Below, piece by piece: positions 22,843 to 36,060 of a DNA stretch of 64,000 nt (position 1 is its first letter; each line of letters begins with the position of its first letter). The translations under genes were made by a program, and so were the position numbers. The DNA is taken from assembly GCA_024196135.1 (NCBI GenBank), contig JAMQCK010000090.1:1-64000 (forward strand), written 5' to 3'. Source of the DNA: Pleurotus ostreatus/Saccharomyces cerevisiae fusant (taxonomy: Eukaryota; Opisthokonta). The notes beneath the pieces are model-generated. The model was not told the origin of the DNA and did no database searches. It was given only the letters and a program-made list of their open reading frames with translations.

Positions 22843-24144
22843 TCAGAAAACGCACCTCCTCTGCAACGTCCCCACCACCACATCCCGCCCCAAGTCCGGG
22901 AACATCGTCGTCAACTGCACGACCTCGGACTCGGGCGGAATGCGCACGCCCACCCTGTCGCGATCCGCCCTTCCCGTCAGCCCGCTCACGAACTCGCGCA
23001 TCACCGCACCGCCGCTCGTCCGCACGCTCTGCATGCTCGTGCGTATCCCCTGATCGCCCGTGAACGTGTCCTGTGTGCTCGACAGCCCGCTCTGAGTGCT
23101 CGTGCGACCACCTCCATCGCTTACACCCTCCCCAGCCTCCGCCGCCGCAGTCGTTGACGTCCTTGCTGTCGACACGGGTTCCTCTGGCGGGGCTTCCGGG
23201 AGCGCGAGGTTCGTGCGCCGGGGTGGGCGCGAGGTACCGAGGAGCGGCAGAAGGTAGGTTGCGCAGAAGCGCACGGTAGGCGGGGAGACGCGGTAGGCGT
23301 TGAAGCCGATGAGGTCTGAGCGGTAGAGCTGGCCGGAGAGGACGCCGATGGCGGCGGCGACGGCGGAGCCGGGGAGGGTGCTGATTGCGAGCTATGTGTA
23401 GGAGCGATATGGTCAGTAATGGTGCTGCACGGGAGGCGGGTGTGAGGCAAGTAGGTATAGAAAAATGGGCTCACCTGTAAAGCAAGCAGATAGACAAAGC
23501 TCTTGTTGCTCAGGGTAATCCCAAAGACGCGGAAGCGGTAGACGGACGGGATCACGCGAGAGTACTGATACAAGACAGCGAAGGCCAGTGCGATAGGTCC
23601 TCCTGGTATAAAGTTGAGACCCAGTCGATTGAAGAGCAGGAGTGCGCTGAATTCCAGTAGAGTCGAGATCAGGGTAGCGACAAGAGCGAATGACTAGTAG
23701 CGACGATGAGCAATCTACCAGAGGTCAGTGGGGCGAGTGCGTACGCCATATTTGATGCTGCCAAATTGTCGCTCTACTTCGACGCCGACATAGAAGAATA
23801 AGAGCACGGCAAGGAAGAGGTCGGTAGAGCTTGTGAAGGCGAGGTGGTGGGCGCCTAATCGCCAGTACTGCTGTATGTCAGTATTCAGGTCGCGCAGAAG
23901 TCCTCGACCGTACTTGGTGATCCCGAGATATATGGGGGACAAGCTTATGAAAGTTAGTACTCCAGCAGGTTGGCCATAAAGGAAGCGCTGACCTGAAGAT
24001 GGAAGTAATGCTTCACATCAAATAGACCGACGGCAATGGAGGTCAGAGCAGACGTGCATATCAAGCCTGGCCATGTTATGCGGTCGCTGTGACGAGTAGA
24101 ACAAGGGGCCTACCTTTAGTGACCGGCGCGTGCTCGAATGACAT
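22843..24144 (-). CDS. DSC2: DSC E3 ubiquitin ligase complex subunit 2-like (rhomboid-type, UBA domain)
   Basis: This is a UBAC2/Dsc2-like rhomboid pseudoprotease, part of the Golgi/ER DSC ubiquitin ligase (in fungi linked to sterol-regulatory factor cleavage and membrane protein quality control). Start ATG is at 24144: MSFEHAPVTKG, with IAVGLFDVKHYFHLQ, a 30-nt exon (23943-23914) encoding LVPHISRDHQ, then YWRLGAHHLAFTSSTDLFLA, the family's N-terminal hallmark. Several hydrophobic segments follow, then a Pro/Ser/Thr-rich linker. The C-terminus (about 22920-22843) resembles a UBA/CUE helix bundle (ESEVVQLTTMFPDLGRDVVV). It is head-to-head with the MET2 homologue, 202 bp apart. The family is confident; membership in a DSC complex in this species is inferred. 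Confidence 0.85.
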
Positions 24145-24346
24145 GTCGAAGTCCAACACGGCTCGGACACGGGGAGCGGGGCAAGCGGCGTTCCGGCCCG
24201 ACACGCTGATCCTGATCGGGGTTCCAAATGTGCACGCCATCCGGCTTTCCACCGGCGTCATCCTTGCTAGTCATTTACGAGGCTACTCCAGGTCCTTCTG
24301 CGCGTCCTCGAGCCCCGGTCCCCACCGTCCCTTGTCTTCCGCCTCC
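24145..24346. promoter_or_regulatory. Short bidirectional promoter, Dsc2/Met2
   Basis: Two divergent start codons lie 202 bp apart. The plus-strand frame of MET2 is also open upstream of the chosen ATG (through a segment reading HLRGYSRSFCASSSPGPHR), so a longer, mitochondrial-presequence-like N-terminus cannot be excluded, but no in-frame ATG with a good context was seen there apart from one overlapping the Dsc2 start. Confidence 0.5.
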
Positions 24347-25826
<1,480 letters not shown>

Positions 25827-26030
25827 CGCCGGTCGGTGGTTTGGTGTGGTGGGCGCGCTCTGCGTGCTTGCCCTGGGTGCCTTGGAATATTTATTGAGCG
25901 CTCGTTTCTGCATGCCGAAGCAGGATGGATGAGTATTGGGACAGTGCTGATGCTAGACCTATCCAGCTTGCAATAGACCTCCCAAGTCCAACCTTGGAGC
26001 GGTCGAAATTGTATCGTTATACCTACATTA

Positions 26031-26115
26031 TGGGATCCAACTCCTTTCGGGATCCAACTCCTCTCGTAGTAGTACACATAAGCTTATCTTACCTGTAGCC
26101 TTAGGATCCAACTCC
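26031..26115. repeat. Three-copy ggatccaactc motif
   Basis: The 11-mer ggatccaactc occurs at about 26031, 26049 and 26104 (the first two adjacent, 18 bp apart). It lies about 200 bp downstream of the MET2 stop. Function unknown; it may be a decayed small tandem repeat. Confidence 0.5.
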
Positions 26116-26967
26116 GATATCCACCTATCCCATCCGACTTTGCGATGTCAGCGTGGGTGTGGCCTTCATATGTTCACCCGCTAAATTGCGTACGTGGATC
26201 CCTGATGCCCTCCTCATCGCGGTAAAGGGTAGGCCGGCGCCGACAGTGATATAGTTCGACACAATCTACATATGCCGCGGGCGTCCGCTCCCAAGTCCGA
26301 ACGGTCAAACGGATAGACACTTCATTGTACCGAGATGCATCAGAGCCCTCCGACTTCCTCAGCACCTGCAGGTCGCAGTGAAACGTCCGAGGTCGATACA
26401 GAGTCCAAGCTCAGCCAGCTCATCAGTGAAGAGGGTTCGCAGCCGCGTCCAAAACGTCCAGGGAATTATGCTGAGGCCTGTACACGTCAAGCTTGCCCCG
26501 TGCTGTGGCATGGGCAGGGCGTCGCCGCCCGCACGGCGCAGCGACGGAACGTTTGATGCCAGCCGCGTGCAATGTTCGACTTCATTGTCCATTTTGCTCC
26601 CGCCACACGCCGGCGGGTGCGTTTCCCCATTTGCGCGGGCCTTTGTGCGCCGCCCGACTCGAGCCAGCATCGGTGATGGCGGCCTGACGCACTGATCCAG
26701 AGACGAGGCTGCTTGATTCCACTCAACTCAGCGATGCGATCAACACACGAGCGTGTTCCGCTTCCAGCACTTTAGCCCTAGGGACGGCGGAGCCGCGCAC
26801 TCATCACCTTCGCTGCCCTGCGCGCGTTTCAGGGGCGCCCACTGCGAGTGCGCGAGTCCCACTCCTCGTCGTCCATTGACAGTCCGGTCGTCCATCTCAG
26901 TTTGAGTTGCATTAGCCTCGCAGGCTCTCCGACGCTGATAAATGCTGAGATGGGGCCGGATAACGTG

Positions 26968-27405
26968 TCAGTGGGACTCTACAACGGGCGGTGGCGCGTA
27001 AAAGCACCGTGCGATCTGCGCTGGCTGCGCTGCAGATGAGCAGAGGCAGCCGTTTGCGGGGTAATGAATAGGTAAGGTATGCCACAAAAGCTTGTTACTG
27101 CCTTGGATCCTGGGGTAATATGAACGGCGCCCATTGGCATCGGACGTACCGGCGGAGGAGCGCCAAATGCGATACGAAATTCGCCAGCAAGCGCTGGTGG
27201 CGGAATAGATCTCCTCTCGTACCCATTCGGTGAGCGAGCTCATTCTCAGCTCAACGACGGGCGTATGCGTCTGACCAAGCGGACGAAAGAGTTGTATAGC
27301 CAAAGTCCCTGCGTCAGGTATTTTGGTCGGATGTGCCGAGGGCGAGGGCATGACAGGACCAACCCGGACTGTAGACAGGAACTAGGATGGATAGATATCA
27401 CTCAC
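26968..27405 (-). other. Coding-like fragment with splice acceptor
   Basis: An intron-like element (27405-27361, GTGAGT to CTACAG) is followed by a frame reading VMPSPSAHPTKIPDAG, TLAIQLFRPLGQTHTPVVEL and SSLTEWVREEIYSATSACW, ending at a possible donor near 27151 (GTACGT). It looks like a real exon but I do not recognise the family or find convincing neighbours that complete a gene. Confidence 0.3.
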
Positions 27406-27601
27406 TAGATCTGCAGAGGTATAGAACGCCGGCGTTGGCACGGGGCTTGTTGCAGTGCATTTGGGATACAGCGGCCCGCAGTCTGCCGCGCTCAGGGCGA
27501 CCCAATACGAGCGCAAACGCCAGCCTTATGGCCTCACTATACGCACCCAAGACGAGGATGTGTCACGATGAGTTGTCGCAGGCGTGACGCAGTGTCATAT
27601 G

Positions 27602-28048
27602 TCAGAGGCGTCCATTCAGGTTATACTTGCATGGGAAAGACGTGGGCGGGCAGAGTCTGCGGGGCTGGAGCCACTTGTGCGTGCTCCCGAGGCCGACTCT
27701 TGAGATGGAGCGTCCGCTAAAGCTACTGAAGTTGACAGCCTCCGCGACTGGCGCACCCTGTTTCAGCCCGGTCAGTAAGGCTTTACGAGCTGTGGCCCAG
27801 TGGATACGCAAGTGTGCACTCACCAGTCGAGTAAAAGCTGCTAGAGGCGTTTCTGTCAGGTACAGCCTCTCCGCTATGGATTTGCCCGAACGGTGTCGGT
27901 AGCAGCATGGGTTGATGCGCCTCGAGCGCCTACCTCGAGGAGCATAGCCTCCATTAATTATGAAGGACCACCGACGCACAGTTAGGCGCGTCAGATGGAC
28001 ATGGCTGCCGTGAAGGCGTAACGCGTCGTTAGCTAGAAATGCCTGCAT
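27602..28048 (-). other. Coding-like fragment spanning an intron
   Basis: Two pieces join in frame across a 68-nt intron-like element (27830-27763 with GTGAGT, CTGAC and ACAG): upstream LYLTETPLAAFTRL, downstream GAPVAEAVNFSSFSG and RSISRVGLGSTHKWLQP. Part of the same stretch is also open without splicing. Identity unknown; it could belong to the same minus-strand locus as 26968-27405 or be a gene relic. Confidence 0.28.
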
Positions 28049-30508
28049 ATGAGCCAGTGACAGGACCGGGGCAGGGCTTGGCTGCGAGGCAGAGTCGCCA
28101 CCGCGTCATTCCCCGCGGCTGTGTGTCCAAGTGCGTTAGGTTGAGGTAGGCAGTGTGACTCACATATGGAATCGCAGAGCACTGCCGACGCCAGCGGAGG
28201 AATAGGGTCAGGCCCCGGCACTGGGCTAGGAACGATGACACAAGTCCGAGAACCACGACGCTCCCCTTCTCGCTCGCAGAAGCGTCGGGGGGCGATATAC
28301 GCCCTGAAAGCAAGTGGATGTTCACGAGGGCCGGCGTGGGCGGGCAGAGATGCTGCCGGGGGCTTCTGCTGCGAGCGCTATCTTCGTTGAGTGGCCGATG
28401 TCCACGCGATGGGCGACCGATGGCAGGGCGCCGTCCCGTGCGCGTCACGCAGCCCGACCAGCGCGAAAGCGATGCTGGCGGCGCCTACCTGCGCACGAGA
28501 TACAGCATCCACTTGGTAAGTCCGCGGCCACCCACGTCTAAACGGCAGATCCATCCCTGTGCGGCGGCTCTAGTCGCAATCGCGAGCACAGGATGTCGAT
28601 GAATCATCGCAATCCTCCATCCATCCAGTCCACCGTCCAGTCACATATCCAGAGAGAAGGTTCGCGTTTCAGCGGCCCAAAGAGGCCTGCGGTGGGCCGC
28701 CCAAATGGTTAGGCCTGTTGAGGCTCTACAGCTGAAGGGCCGCTTCTTTTCCCACCTCGTCCTGGTGAGCGTCACCGTCAGCGGTTCGCGCAGTGCGCGG
28801 GCGATCACGTCACGCCGATAACAGGTTCATCACCAGTTCGCGAAGGTGTGCATGCCCGGCCGTCCAGCTGGGACGCGTAAGGGACGAGGAGAGGGGGCAA
28901 ACCTCAACAATTGTGAGCGGACGGGGCTATGTGTCAACGGAGGATATCGCACGGTACGTGTTTCGAGGGAGGCATACGTCGGAAAATCAAGGAGGAGAGA
29001 GGTCCGGGACGAGGAGGAAAGACAGGTCGGGACGCACAGCATCACCGACTGGCGTTTCCCATTGTTCTCGTTGACAATGGCGGCGGGGTCGGGAAACCCG
29101 ATGCACGCCCACCTTCCTTGCCATGCCGACGGAAGATCATGAGTGCCGCCGGCACGATTAGATTAGATAAAGACGTCTTCTTTGAGCGCGCAAGTCAAGC
29201 GCTGGGCAGATGCTGCGGCCATCCCGAGGCGCCCAAGAAGCCTGGTCCTCACTTCAGCGGCCTTCATCGAAGAGGTGGGTCCCCCCTTCAGTGAAGCCTC
29301 AGCAAGCGCCCTGAGAAGGACAGACGAGGGCTCAGACGCGGGATGGTCAAGGCATCCCGCGGCACATGCAGTGAGCGGGATGAGCAACGCCTTGGACCGT
29401 ATCGGGTCAGTGAACGGTGACTCACCGAGATGCTTTGCATCTTCCCATCAAATCGGCGATTCGCGACTGCACATGGACGTTGAACTTGTCCGGAGCGTCG
29501 ACGCACGTCGTGGAGGGACCGTCCCGTCCCGCGCAAGTTTCAAGGGAGGACCTGCCGCCGCCTGCAAACGTTCCTTGCTGTCCCCTTTGCTGCAGTTTTT
29601 TCGGAAGGTGGAGCTCTAGCAGGCTTCTAATTCAGGGTCCTGGACATGTGTGCACCTTTGAGGTGAAATAGTCCTTCTAGTTTTCCGCAATCGCTCTGCA
29701 CGTGCCTTGGCGACATGGGCCTCCTGCGAGCCTTCGCCCCGAAGTCCCATCTAGCCCGCCCTCGGATGAAAACAATGGATGGGGTCGGAGCCCAACGAAG
29801 ACTGCCCCACATTCGAAGATACGAGCGTAATATTTTGGTCATTTTTCCGGGGCTCGCCGTCTGCCACTGGCTCGCAGAGGACTTGTACGTGTACGATTTC
29901 GGGCCAGCACGTCTTTCCTTGCTTATCGTCCGCAGTCCATAACACGTAGCCAGCTCTCTCACGGTAGAGTAGTCCTAGTGACTATTATGTCAAAAGTAAT
30001 GAAAAGGGGACTATTTCCTCGCATCCCGCACGGGCTGCGGGGACGAGCAGGACGAGGGTGGACTGCAGAACGCTTTTCGAACTCCGAACGTTCGTTATTT
30101 CGGGGGATTGCTTTTGCAGATGCAGAAGGGTCACGACCGGTGTGGTCGTGGTGGTGTATTTGCCTCCGTCGGAAGCAGAATAGACGCGTCGTGGGGTGGG
30201 CGACAGCTGGTGGAGAGCGCGAGTGAATGTGAGCGGGAGGTGGTGTTCGCTGCTGTGCGTGCTGTGGACGAGTGCGCTGGAGCGCCGGTAGAGAGCACTC
30301 AGACCGGTGTCCGAGCAGAGATCGTGGCTCCCGATGCGCTGAGGACGGTGGGGTAAACATGTGGACCCCGGTCGAGGGGTGTCGGCGGTCCGCGATAAGC
30401 ACGCGCCATGCGATCTGCGCAAACCGGCTCGGTTACCCACGCTGGCTCGTTGCGGGATGGTGCTGAGTGCCGACGAGATAACCGCATTTGGGCTTGAGAA
30501 GAGGCGCG

Positions 30509-30514
30509 TATAAG
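30509..30514 (+). promoter_or_regulatory. TATA box of GATA factor gene
   Basis: A TATAAG element lies 64 bp upstream of the GATA-factor start codon, followed by a short C-rich leader. Spacing fits a transcription start about 25-30 bp downstream. Confidence 0.5.
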
Positions 30515-30572
30515 ACCGCGTAAAACGACTCGACCAACCTGGTCAACACCTCGTCCACTTCCGGAGCGCGCA

Positions 30573-31974
30573 ATGTACGACTCGTCCTACGCGTCCACCT
30601 ACTCCGACTCGTCTCTCCCGCGCACTCCGTCCCCCATCAACCCCGCCGCCGTACAGCTTCCCATGAAAGGCGCGCTCGACGTGCAGGAGCCCCTCCACTA
30701 CCACGACCAGTCGATCAACCACGGCCTCTTCAACGTCGTCGACAACCCCCACGCGATGCTTCCCGTCGACGACAACGCCGTCCCCTCCGAGTCCTACCGT
30801 CCTTCCTGGCAGAATCCCCCGCGCGGCTCTCTCATGCAGGAGCTGTACGACGGCGAGTCTGCCGCCCACGCGCGCAGTGGCATGCACTACATGGGCCCCC
30901 CTCCGATGCAGCACGGTGGCTGGAACCACCACCTCCCCCCTGCGCACGGACTGCAGGAGCAGCACCACATGATGCGCCGCGCGACGTTCCCCTACGTTCG
31001 CCACGATCACCCCCAGAACTTGTACATGCAGCAGGCGCATATGATGCACCCGCCACACGACATGTACATGGACGGCGGTGTTCCCCAGGACGTCGACGTC
31101 TACGCGCACTCCCACTCGCAGATCAAGCTCGAGGACGAGCAGCGGCCCATGCCTCGCCACATGATCAACGGCTACCCATACCCCCATCCCCAATACCCGT
31201 ACCCCGACATGGGTCCCATGTACCATATGCATGTACAGCACACCGACGACGCCGCGTCGAAGGAGACCCAGTACCTCCGCCGCCGCTGCTTCAACTGCCA
31301 CACCACCGAGCCCCCGTCCTGGCGACGCAGCACGCTCAACCCGGGCAAGATCGTCTGCAACAAGTGCGGCCTCTACGAGCGCACGCACTTGCGGCCGCGA
31401 CCTCTGCGCTTCGACGAGCTCCGCGCCGGCAGCAAGACCCGCAAGGGTGGCCGCAACGGGAACGGCAAGTGCCCCAAGACGGCGAAGGCCGTCGTGAAGA
31501 AGGAGAGCAGGGAGGACCTCGAGGCCGCTGGCATGCTCACCCGGCGGAGCAGCCAGTCCTCGCTCGGCGCGTCGAGCGACCTCGACGAGAGCTGTGAGTG
31601 CCACTTTCCTTACGCTTTCCCATAATTTTCTGACTCTTTCCCCAGTGGCGCTCAACTCCCCCACACCCCCGTCGTCCGGCTCGAACCCGGGCTCCAACTA
31701 CAACTCCCCTCATCTGCCCTCATATCCTCTTTCCTCCGCCACATCTTCGTCTCGCGACTCGCACTCCCCACCCGCGTTGATCGAGGGTGGCATCCGCCTC
31801 CCCAACGCGTCTCTCACCGACCTTGGTGGCGGGCTCATGATGTCGCCACCAACCAGCCGCACCGCCGACCACTCCTCCCCGCTGCTATCCGCCCCGTCTC
31901 ACGACAGCCGCTACCGGTCGTCGTCACTCTCGCAGCAGATGGGCTCTGCGGCGGACTACGGCAAGGATGCGTGA
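30573..31974 (+). CDS. GATA-type zinc-finger transcription factor
   Basis: A DNA-binding protein with one GATA finger of the form C-x2-C-x18-C-x2-C (RCFNCHTTEPPSWRRS, then VCNKCGLYERTHLRPRP), followed by a basic RKGGRNGNGK segment. The N-terminal 230 residues are His/Met/Pro/Tyr-rich (HMMHPPHDMYMDGG, GYPYPHPQYPYPDMG) and may act in regulation. One intron near 31594-31648 joins DLDES to LALNSPTPPSS; the downstream region is Ser/Pro-rich with SSATSSSRDSHSPP. The finger context is typical of basidiomycete GATA factors, some of which act in nitrogen regulation or fruiting; no specific orthology is claimed. A 384-codon antisense frame covers the same exon and is a GC-bias shadow. Confidence 0.88.
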
Positions 31975-34900
31975 GGGCGTCGGCTCATCTTCCCCTTTCC
32001 TTTCCTACCGAAAACGACGTGTTCGCGGCGTTTGCTCTACTTTGCGGTGGCCTATTGCTTATTTCTATTGCGCTATTTATTTGCGTATCACGGAATCCTC
32101 ACTGTCTTGGATATTCTATGTCCTGTCCATTGTGCATACGCCCCGCGTCACCCACATACTACCTTTGCTGCTCCCCCTCAAAATACCACCTCTTTCTCGC
32201 TCCTCGCTTTCGCACTTCATTCCAAGCTCTGTATAGTTGTTTTACTACTGTAGATAATATTCAAAAGGCGGCGCGACTCTGTACCAATCACTGGATGCTT
32301 AATGCTATGTATATATGGAAATATAACGCGGAGGATAGAACTTCGTTTGCTCGTCTGACTCGAGGGCGCGCGTTGCGAGGTGGGCGGGACATAGCAATGG
32401 GCGCCTGAATGGAAGTGGTGATGTCTAGAATCGGGACTGCGGAGGTCTTTCGGAAGTTTCTGAGGCCACCGGCCTGCAGCTGTGGTCGCCAATACTCTCA
32501 TGCGAGACCCACTCGCGCATGGGCCGTGGCAGAACGCGCAATAGGCTGGCAGGCAAAGGCCGGCGCGCCAGTCACCTGAGCCCGACGCGGAAGCAGATAT
32601 CGCGTCGGACCCATTCGGGGGTTTGCGTGATCGACGCACGTGGCAGACGAGCCGCCGGAGGGAGTCCATCATGAACAGTGATATGGCGCCTGGAGGCGTT
32701 GATCCTCCTGCTGCTCCTCCGTTTCCCTTTGTTCTTGCTGCAGATCATCGCAGATGCAATGTCCTTATCACGAACGCTACCTGCTGCCTCCCCCGCTTGG
32801 CGAACATACCGCCCTCCCCGTCCCCCTCCGTACTCCCGCTCGTGCTCGCACGTAATCCCTGTATTTCAGAGCCCGACATAACCAAAAGAGACGAGTCGGC
32901 TCGCGTGGAGTCAAGCTCGAACTTGTCTTCCGGCCCGATGGCCAATTCGCCCGCCTCTGCTTCTTTTCTTCTTCTTACAGGGACGGAAGAAGCGCGCCAT
33001 TGCGGATGCGGGCTCGCACGCTTGTGTATTCGAAAATCGCGATACGATAACTCATGTTCCTTCAGCAGGAAAATTTCTGGCTGTTTGGGGTCTCGAGCGC
33101 AAGACGAATGCACAGCTGCGACTCGGACATGGCAACAACGTAAGTTGTCGGTGGACTCATGACCCTCCCCGCTCTCCGAGTCTTATCGTTGCTCCCTGCT
33201 CTCTCCCCTCGTCGCCAGACCAATTGAATTCTGTGGGGCACACAGGTACCATGGGATCCGAATGCGTCTGTCTTGCCGCAAGTGCGCGCTTCCCCATACC
33301 GCATGTGAATAGTTCAAGTCCAGGCAACGGCCTGTGGGAGCTCCCCCGGCAATAAACCCCGTCTTTTTGGAGACGCATTGGCAACTCGTCGCAATCCGCC
33401 GTGCGGCTAGCGAGCCTCGACACGTCGTGGCAGCCTCGTGGATATCTCTGGACGACGACGCGTCCCAGGGAGCCCTCCAGCGTGTTCCCCGATCGCGTTC
33501 AGGCTGGCGCTGGACCCTCGCGCTCGCTGGCCTTGTGCCGATATTGTACTTGGCTCGCGTCATGCGCGTCATTAAGCATCGTGGGAACCGTTGCTGGCTC
33601 GCGCTCTCTTGAATAACCGCGGCTCGCTTCTCTCCGAAGCTAACGGCATCTCCATCCCCTCCTGGTAAGTTCAACAACCCACGATGCGCGCCAAAAAGAC
33701 TTCCGCCTTCGAATTCATTTACAGATCCCATTTTCGAAGCTTCGCGCTCGGAGACCGTTACCAGCGACATCGGAGGTCTTCTCGTCGCGAGAGCGAGCGG
33801 GGTCTGCAGGCCTTGGGGCTCGAGCAGTGCGATAAGACATCCCTCAAGCACCCTGGCCCTGCCCGCTGTCCATGAGAGGTGCGCCAATACGGCAGGAGCG
33901 CCCTGAAACACGTTCTCTACATGAACAAGTCCTCTGAAGCCAGGAAAATGACGATATCCCGGTACCGGCTCTTCGCCATCCTTCACACGAGGTCCTCGGA
34001 CGGTCAGCAGGTACGCCCCTCTAGCTTCGACCATCTCGCAATAGCGACCGCGTGCTAGCGAGCGTCCGATGACACGTCTATTCACCAAGAGCCTCTACGT
34101 CGAAGCTCAATGGACGCTACGCGCACGCTACCTTGTATTTGGATGGAGAGAATTGGCCTCCCCACACGCATTCAGCCACGCCTCCCGAGGCTTCGCCGCG
34201 TACGGGAGCGGGAGCGGGAGACGACCGCCTCGGGCGGCTCGCAGCGTCGGACGTCGGTGCGGCCGCGCCCCGTCCAGAAAACAACAACCGCCGACGCGGT
34301 GGAGCGCGCGCCTTCCAAGAAGACACTCGGTGCGGGGGTGAAACGCACCAGAACCCTCCCGATATGCGGGCAGGCCGCAGAGGAGGGAAGGGAGTGGAGC
34401 CCAAAGACTCGCCCAGGCACCCATTGTATGTCTGTCCTGCTCGACATGTCCCTCGACACACCGAAGCTTGGGAGGACGATGGCGCTTCCATGCCCAGCGT
34501 GAGAGGGCCGCCCTGCCGATACTGCGGACTCAGAGCGGGACGCGATAGCTTCTGAGAAGCGACGGGCGAAATGACGCTGCACATACAATCTGGAATCGCA
34601 CAGAGGTCGATCCCGGAGAAGGCGTGCGCCTACAGCGTCGAAGCTTATGTTCCCGGTAAGCTCGTAGGGCCTCAGTAAACCAGCTCATAATTACTGCACC
34701 ACTGTCACCTGCAGTAATAAAACCCAGGCGTCCTTCCAACGTTTACGTGCACGCTGCGCACCCGACCTCACACGTCGTGAGCGTTATCTTCGTCTGAGCG
34801 GGCGCCTGGCGCCTAGCCCCGGCGCGCTAGCTGCCGCGCGTTGACACGACGTGAGAACGGGCTCAGGCAGCGGTCCCACAAGCCTCAGCCTGACGGGACC

Positions 34901-36060
34901 CAGTGACATACGCGAGCGCACCGCCGACAGCGGGGCGCAAGCACGAGTTCGTCTGTAAACCTGTGAACCGGATTTGTTGCAGCCAGCCCATGCGTATCCT
35001 GAGACGACTAGCGCGAGGGATGTGGGGCACAATAACGTTCGTGAGCATGCGTCTCCGCGGCGAGCTCGTCCGCGTCGGTGCCGTGAGTGTGTGCTGGTGT
35101 GGCCTGGGAGTGTGTCACAAAGTCGAACTTCACGTGCTAAGTAGCAAACGTGCCGGAATTATTGTGCCCGTAAAGTCCTGCAGCGTTAGCCGTAGTTTAT
35201 CGTGCGTTCAACGCAATGAACCACAAGGCACGTATGGGGGAAACTCGCCTTCTCTTTTTCTGCAGAGCATGGGAACGCAGGGCGCGCCGAACGGGCGCTG
35301 CAAGCTCCGTACGCTAAGCGCCGGCTGCCTACTATCATCCGCCGGCCAAGTCCCACCGCGCCTGAGGTGGGAGAACCGCAGGGAGACAGTGAACGGGAAG
35401 ACACGCTGTCGTCAACCGCAGAACAGTAGCGAGCCCGGGAATGTATACGACGGGTCAACAGAACTACCTTGCACTGTATTGGGCTTCCTCCCGCCCCTGG
35501 CGTACCGAGGGACGACGAACTGCGTTCGGCACTCACGCTCTCGCGGACAGTCACCCATTTCGGGCAAAGCAGCCAAGGACCTCGGCGCGCTAGCTGTGTC
35601 AACTATTTCCTGTGTGGAACCTTGTACTTGCAGGTCAGGCGGGGGAATGTCCTAGGGCACGGGCGCGCGAGCGGATATTTCGATAGACAAGTCATTGATC
35701 CAGGAAAAATTCGTATAATGCCGTACATAGAACGTCCTAGGGCGACTGCCGCGACGGCTTGCCTCGAATTATGGTGGGTGAGCCATGCTATGCAAACCGC
35801 CGTGGGCGACGGGGTCGAGAAATCGGCGTACACGGACGCGACGAGCAGAGCCTGGACCGTAATTAATGGTTCGCTACAGCAGCGCAGACCCAATAGGCGC
35901 CGCCGATGACTGTCAAGGGCTGCGCACCGAGCACTGAAATCGAAGCCTGCCTCAGTATTAGGGTGCGAGGAATGGGAATGGAAGAGGACATACGTGCTTC
36001 GCCGGCGTGCGTGTGTATGGCCTGCGAACGCCACGTTCTCATCCATGGTCGCGCGCTCAA
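31975..36060. other. Gene-poor block downstream of GATA factor
   Basis: About 4.1 kb without a confident gene. It holds a 301-codon minus-strand frame (33183-34088) of unknown meaning, plus-strand intron-like elements near 33664-33723 (GTAAGT...TTTACAG) and 34654-34713 (GTAAGC...CTGCAG), and short protein-like stretches on both strands. The first few hundred bases are probably the GATA-factor 3' region. Confidence 0.4.
33183..34088 (-). CDS. Long hypothetical frame, doubtful
   Basis: A 301-codon open frame without recognised motifs (segments such as GAYLLTVRGPRVKDGEEPVP and GYRHFPGFRGLVHVENVFQG). It has no introns, unlike nearly all genes here, and a plus-strand intron-like element (33664-33723) overlaps it, which argues the true transcript, if any, is on the other strand. 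Kept only because its length exceeds most chance frames in the window. Confidence 0.15.
   Translation of the reverse strand: MVNRRVIGRSLARGRYCEMVEARGAYLLTVRGPRVKDGEEPVPGYRHFPGFRGLVHVENVFQGAPAVLAHLSWTAGRARVLEGCLIALLEPQGLQTPLALATRRPPMSLVTVSEREASKMGSVNEFEGGSLFGAHRGLLNLPGGDGDAVSFGEKRAAVIQESASQQRFPRCLMTRMTRAKYNIGTRPASARVQRQPERDRGTRWRAPWDASSSRDIHEAATTCRGSLAARRIATSCQCVSKKTGFIAGGAPTGRCLDLNYSHAVWGSAHLRQDRRIRIPWYLCAPQNSIGLATRGESREQR

Larger units (their letters stand above)
25827..30572. other. Gene-poor block upstream of GATA factor
   Basis: About 4.7 kb without a confidently assigned gene. It contains three copies of a ggatccaactc motif (26031, 26049, 26104) and minus-strand coding-like fragments (described separately). 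Intron-like elements on the minus strand lie near 27405-27361 (GTGAGT...CTACAG), 27830-27763 (GTGAGT...CTGACC...AACAG) and 28165-28121 (GTGAGT...CACAG). Base composition is not AT-rich, so there is no sign of repeat-induced point mutation. Confidence 0.45.

Noticed and set aside
22843..24144. Active rhomboid protease
   Set aside because: The N-terminal motif set and C-terminal UBA-like segment fit Dsc2/UBAC2 pseudoproteases; a catalytic Ser/His pair with GxSG was not seen.
25827..30572. Repeat-induced point mutation or AT-rich transposon graveyard
   Set aside because: The block is not AT-rich and shows no TpA excess by eye; it looks like ordinary unassigned or relic sequence.
30543..31697. 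384-codon minus-strand frame
   Set aside because: Exactly antisense to the GATA factor's main exon; third-position GC bias of the sense gene removes stops on the opposite strand. No domain or start context.
34133..34555. Retroelement gag-like reading (LYLDGENW, CRYCG)
   Set aside because: Only a few residues resemble gag-type proteins; no reverse transcriptase, integrase, LTRs or target-site duplications were found nearby.
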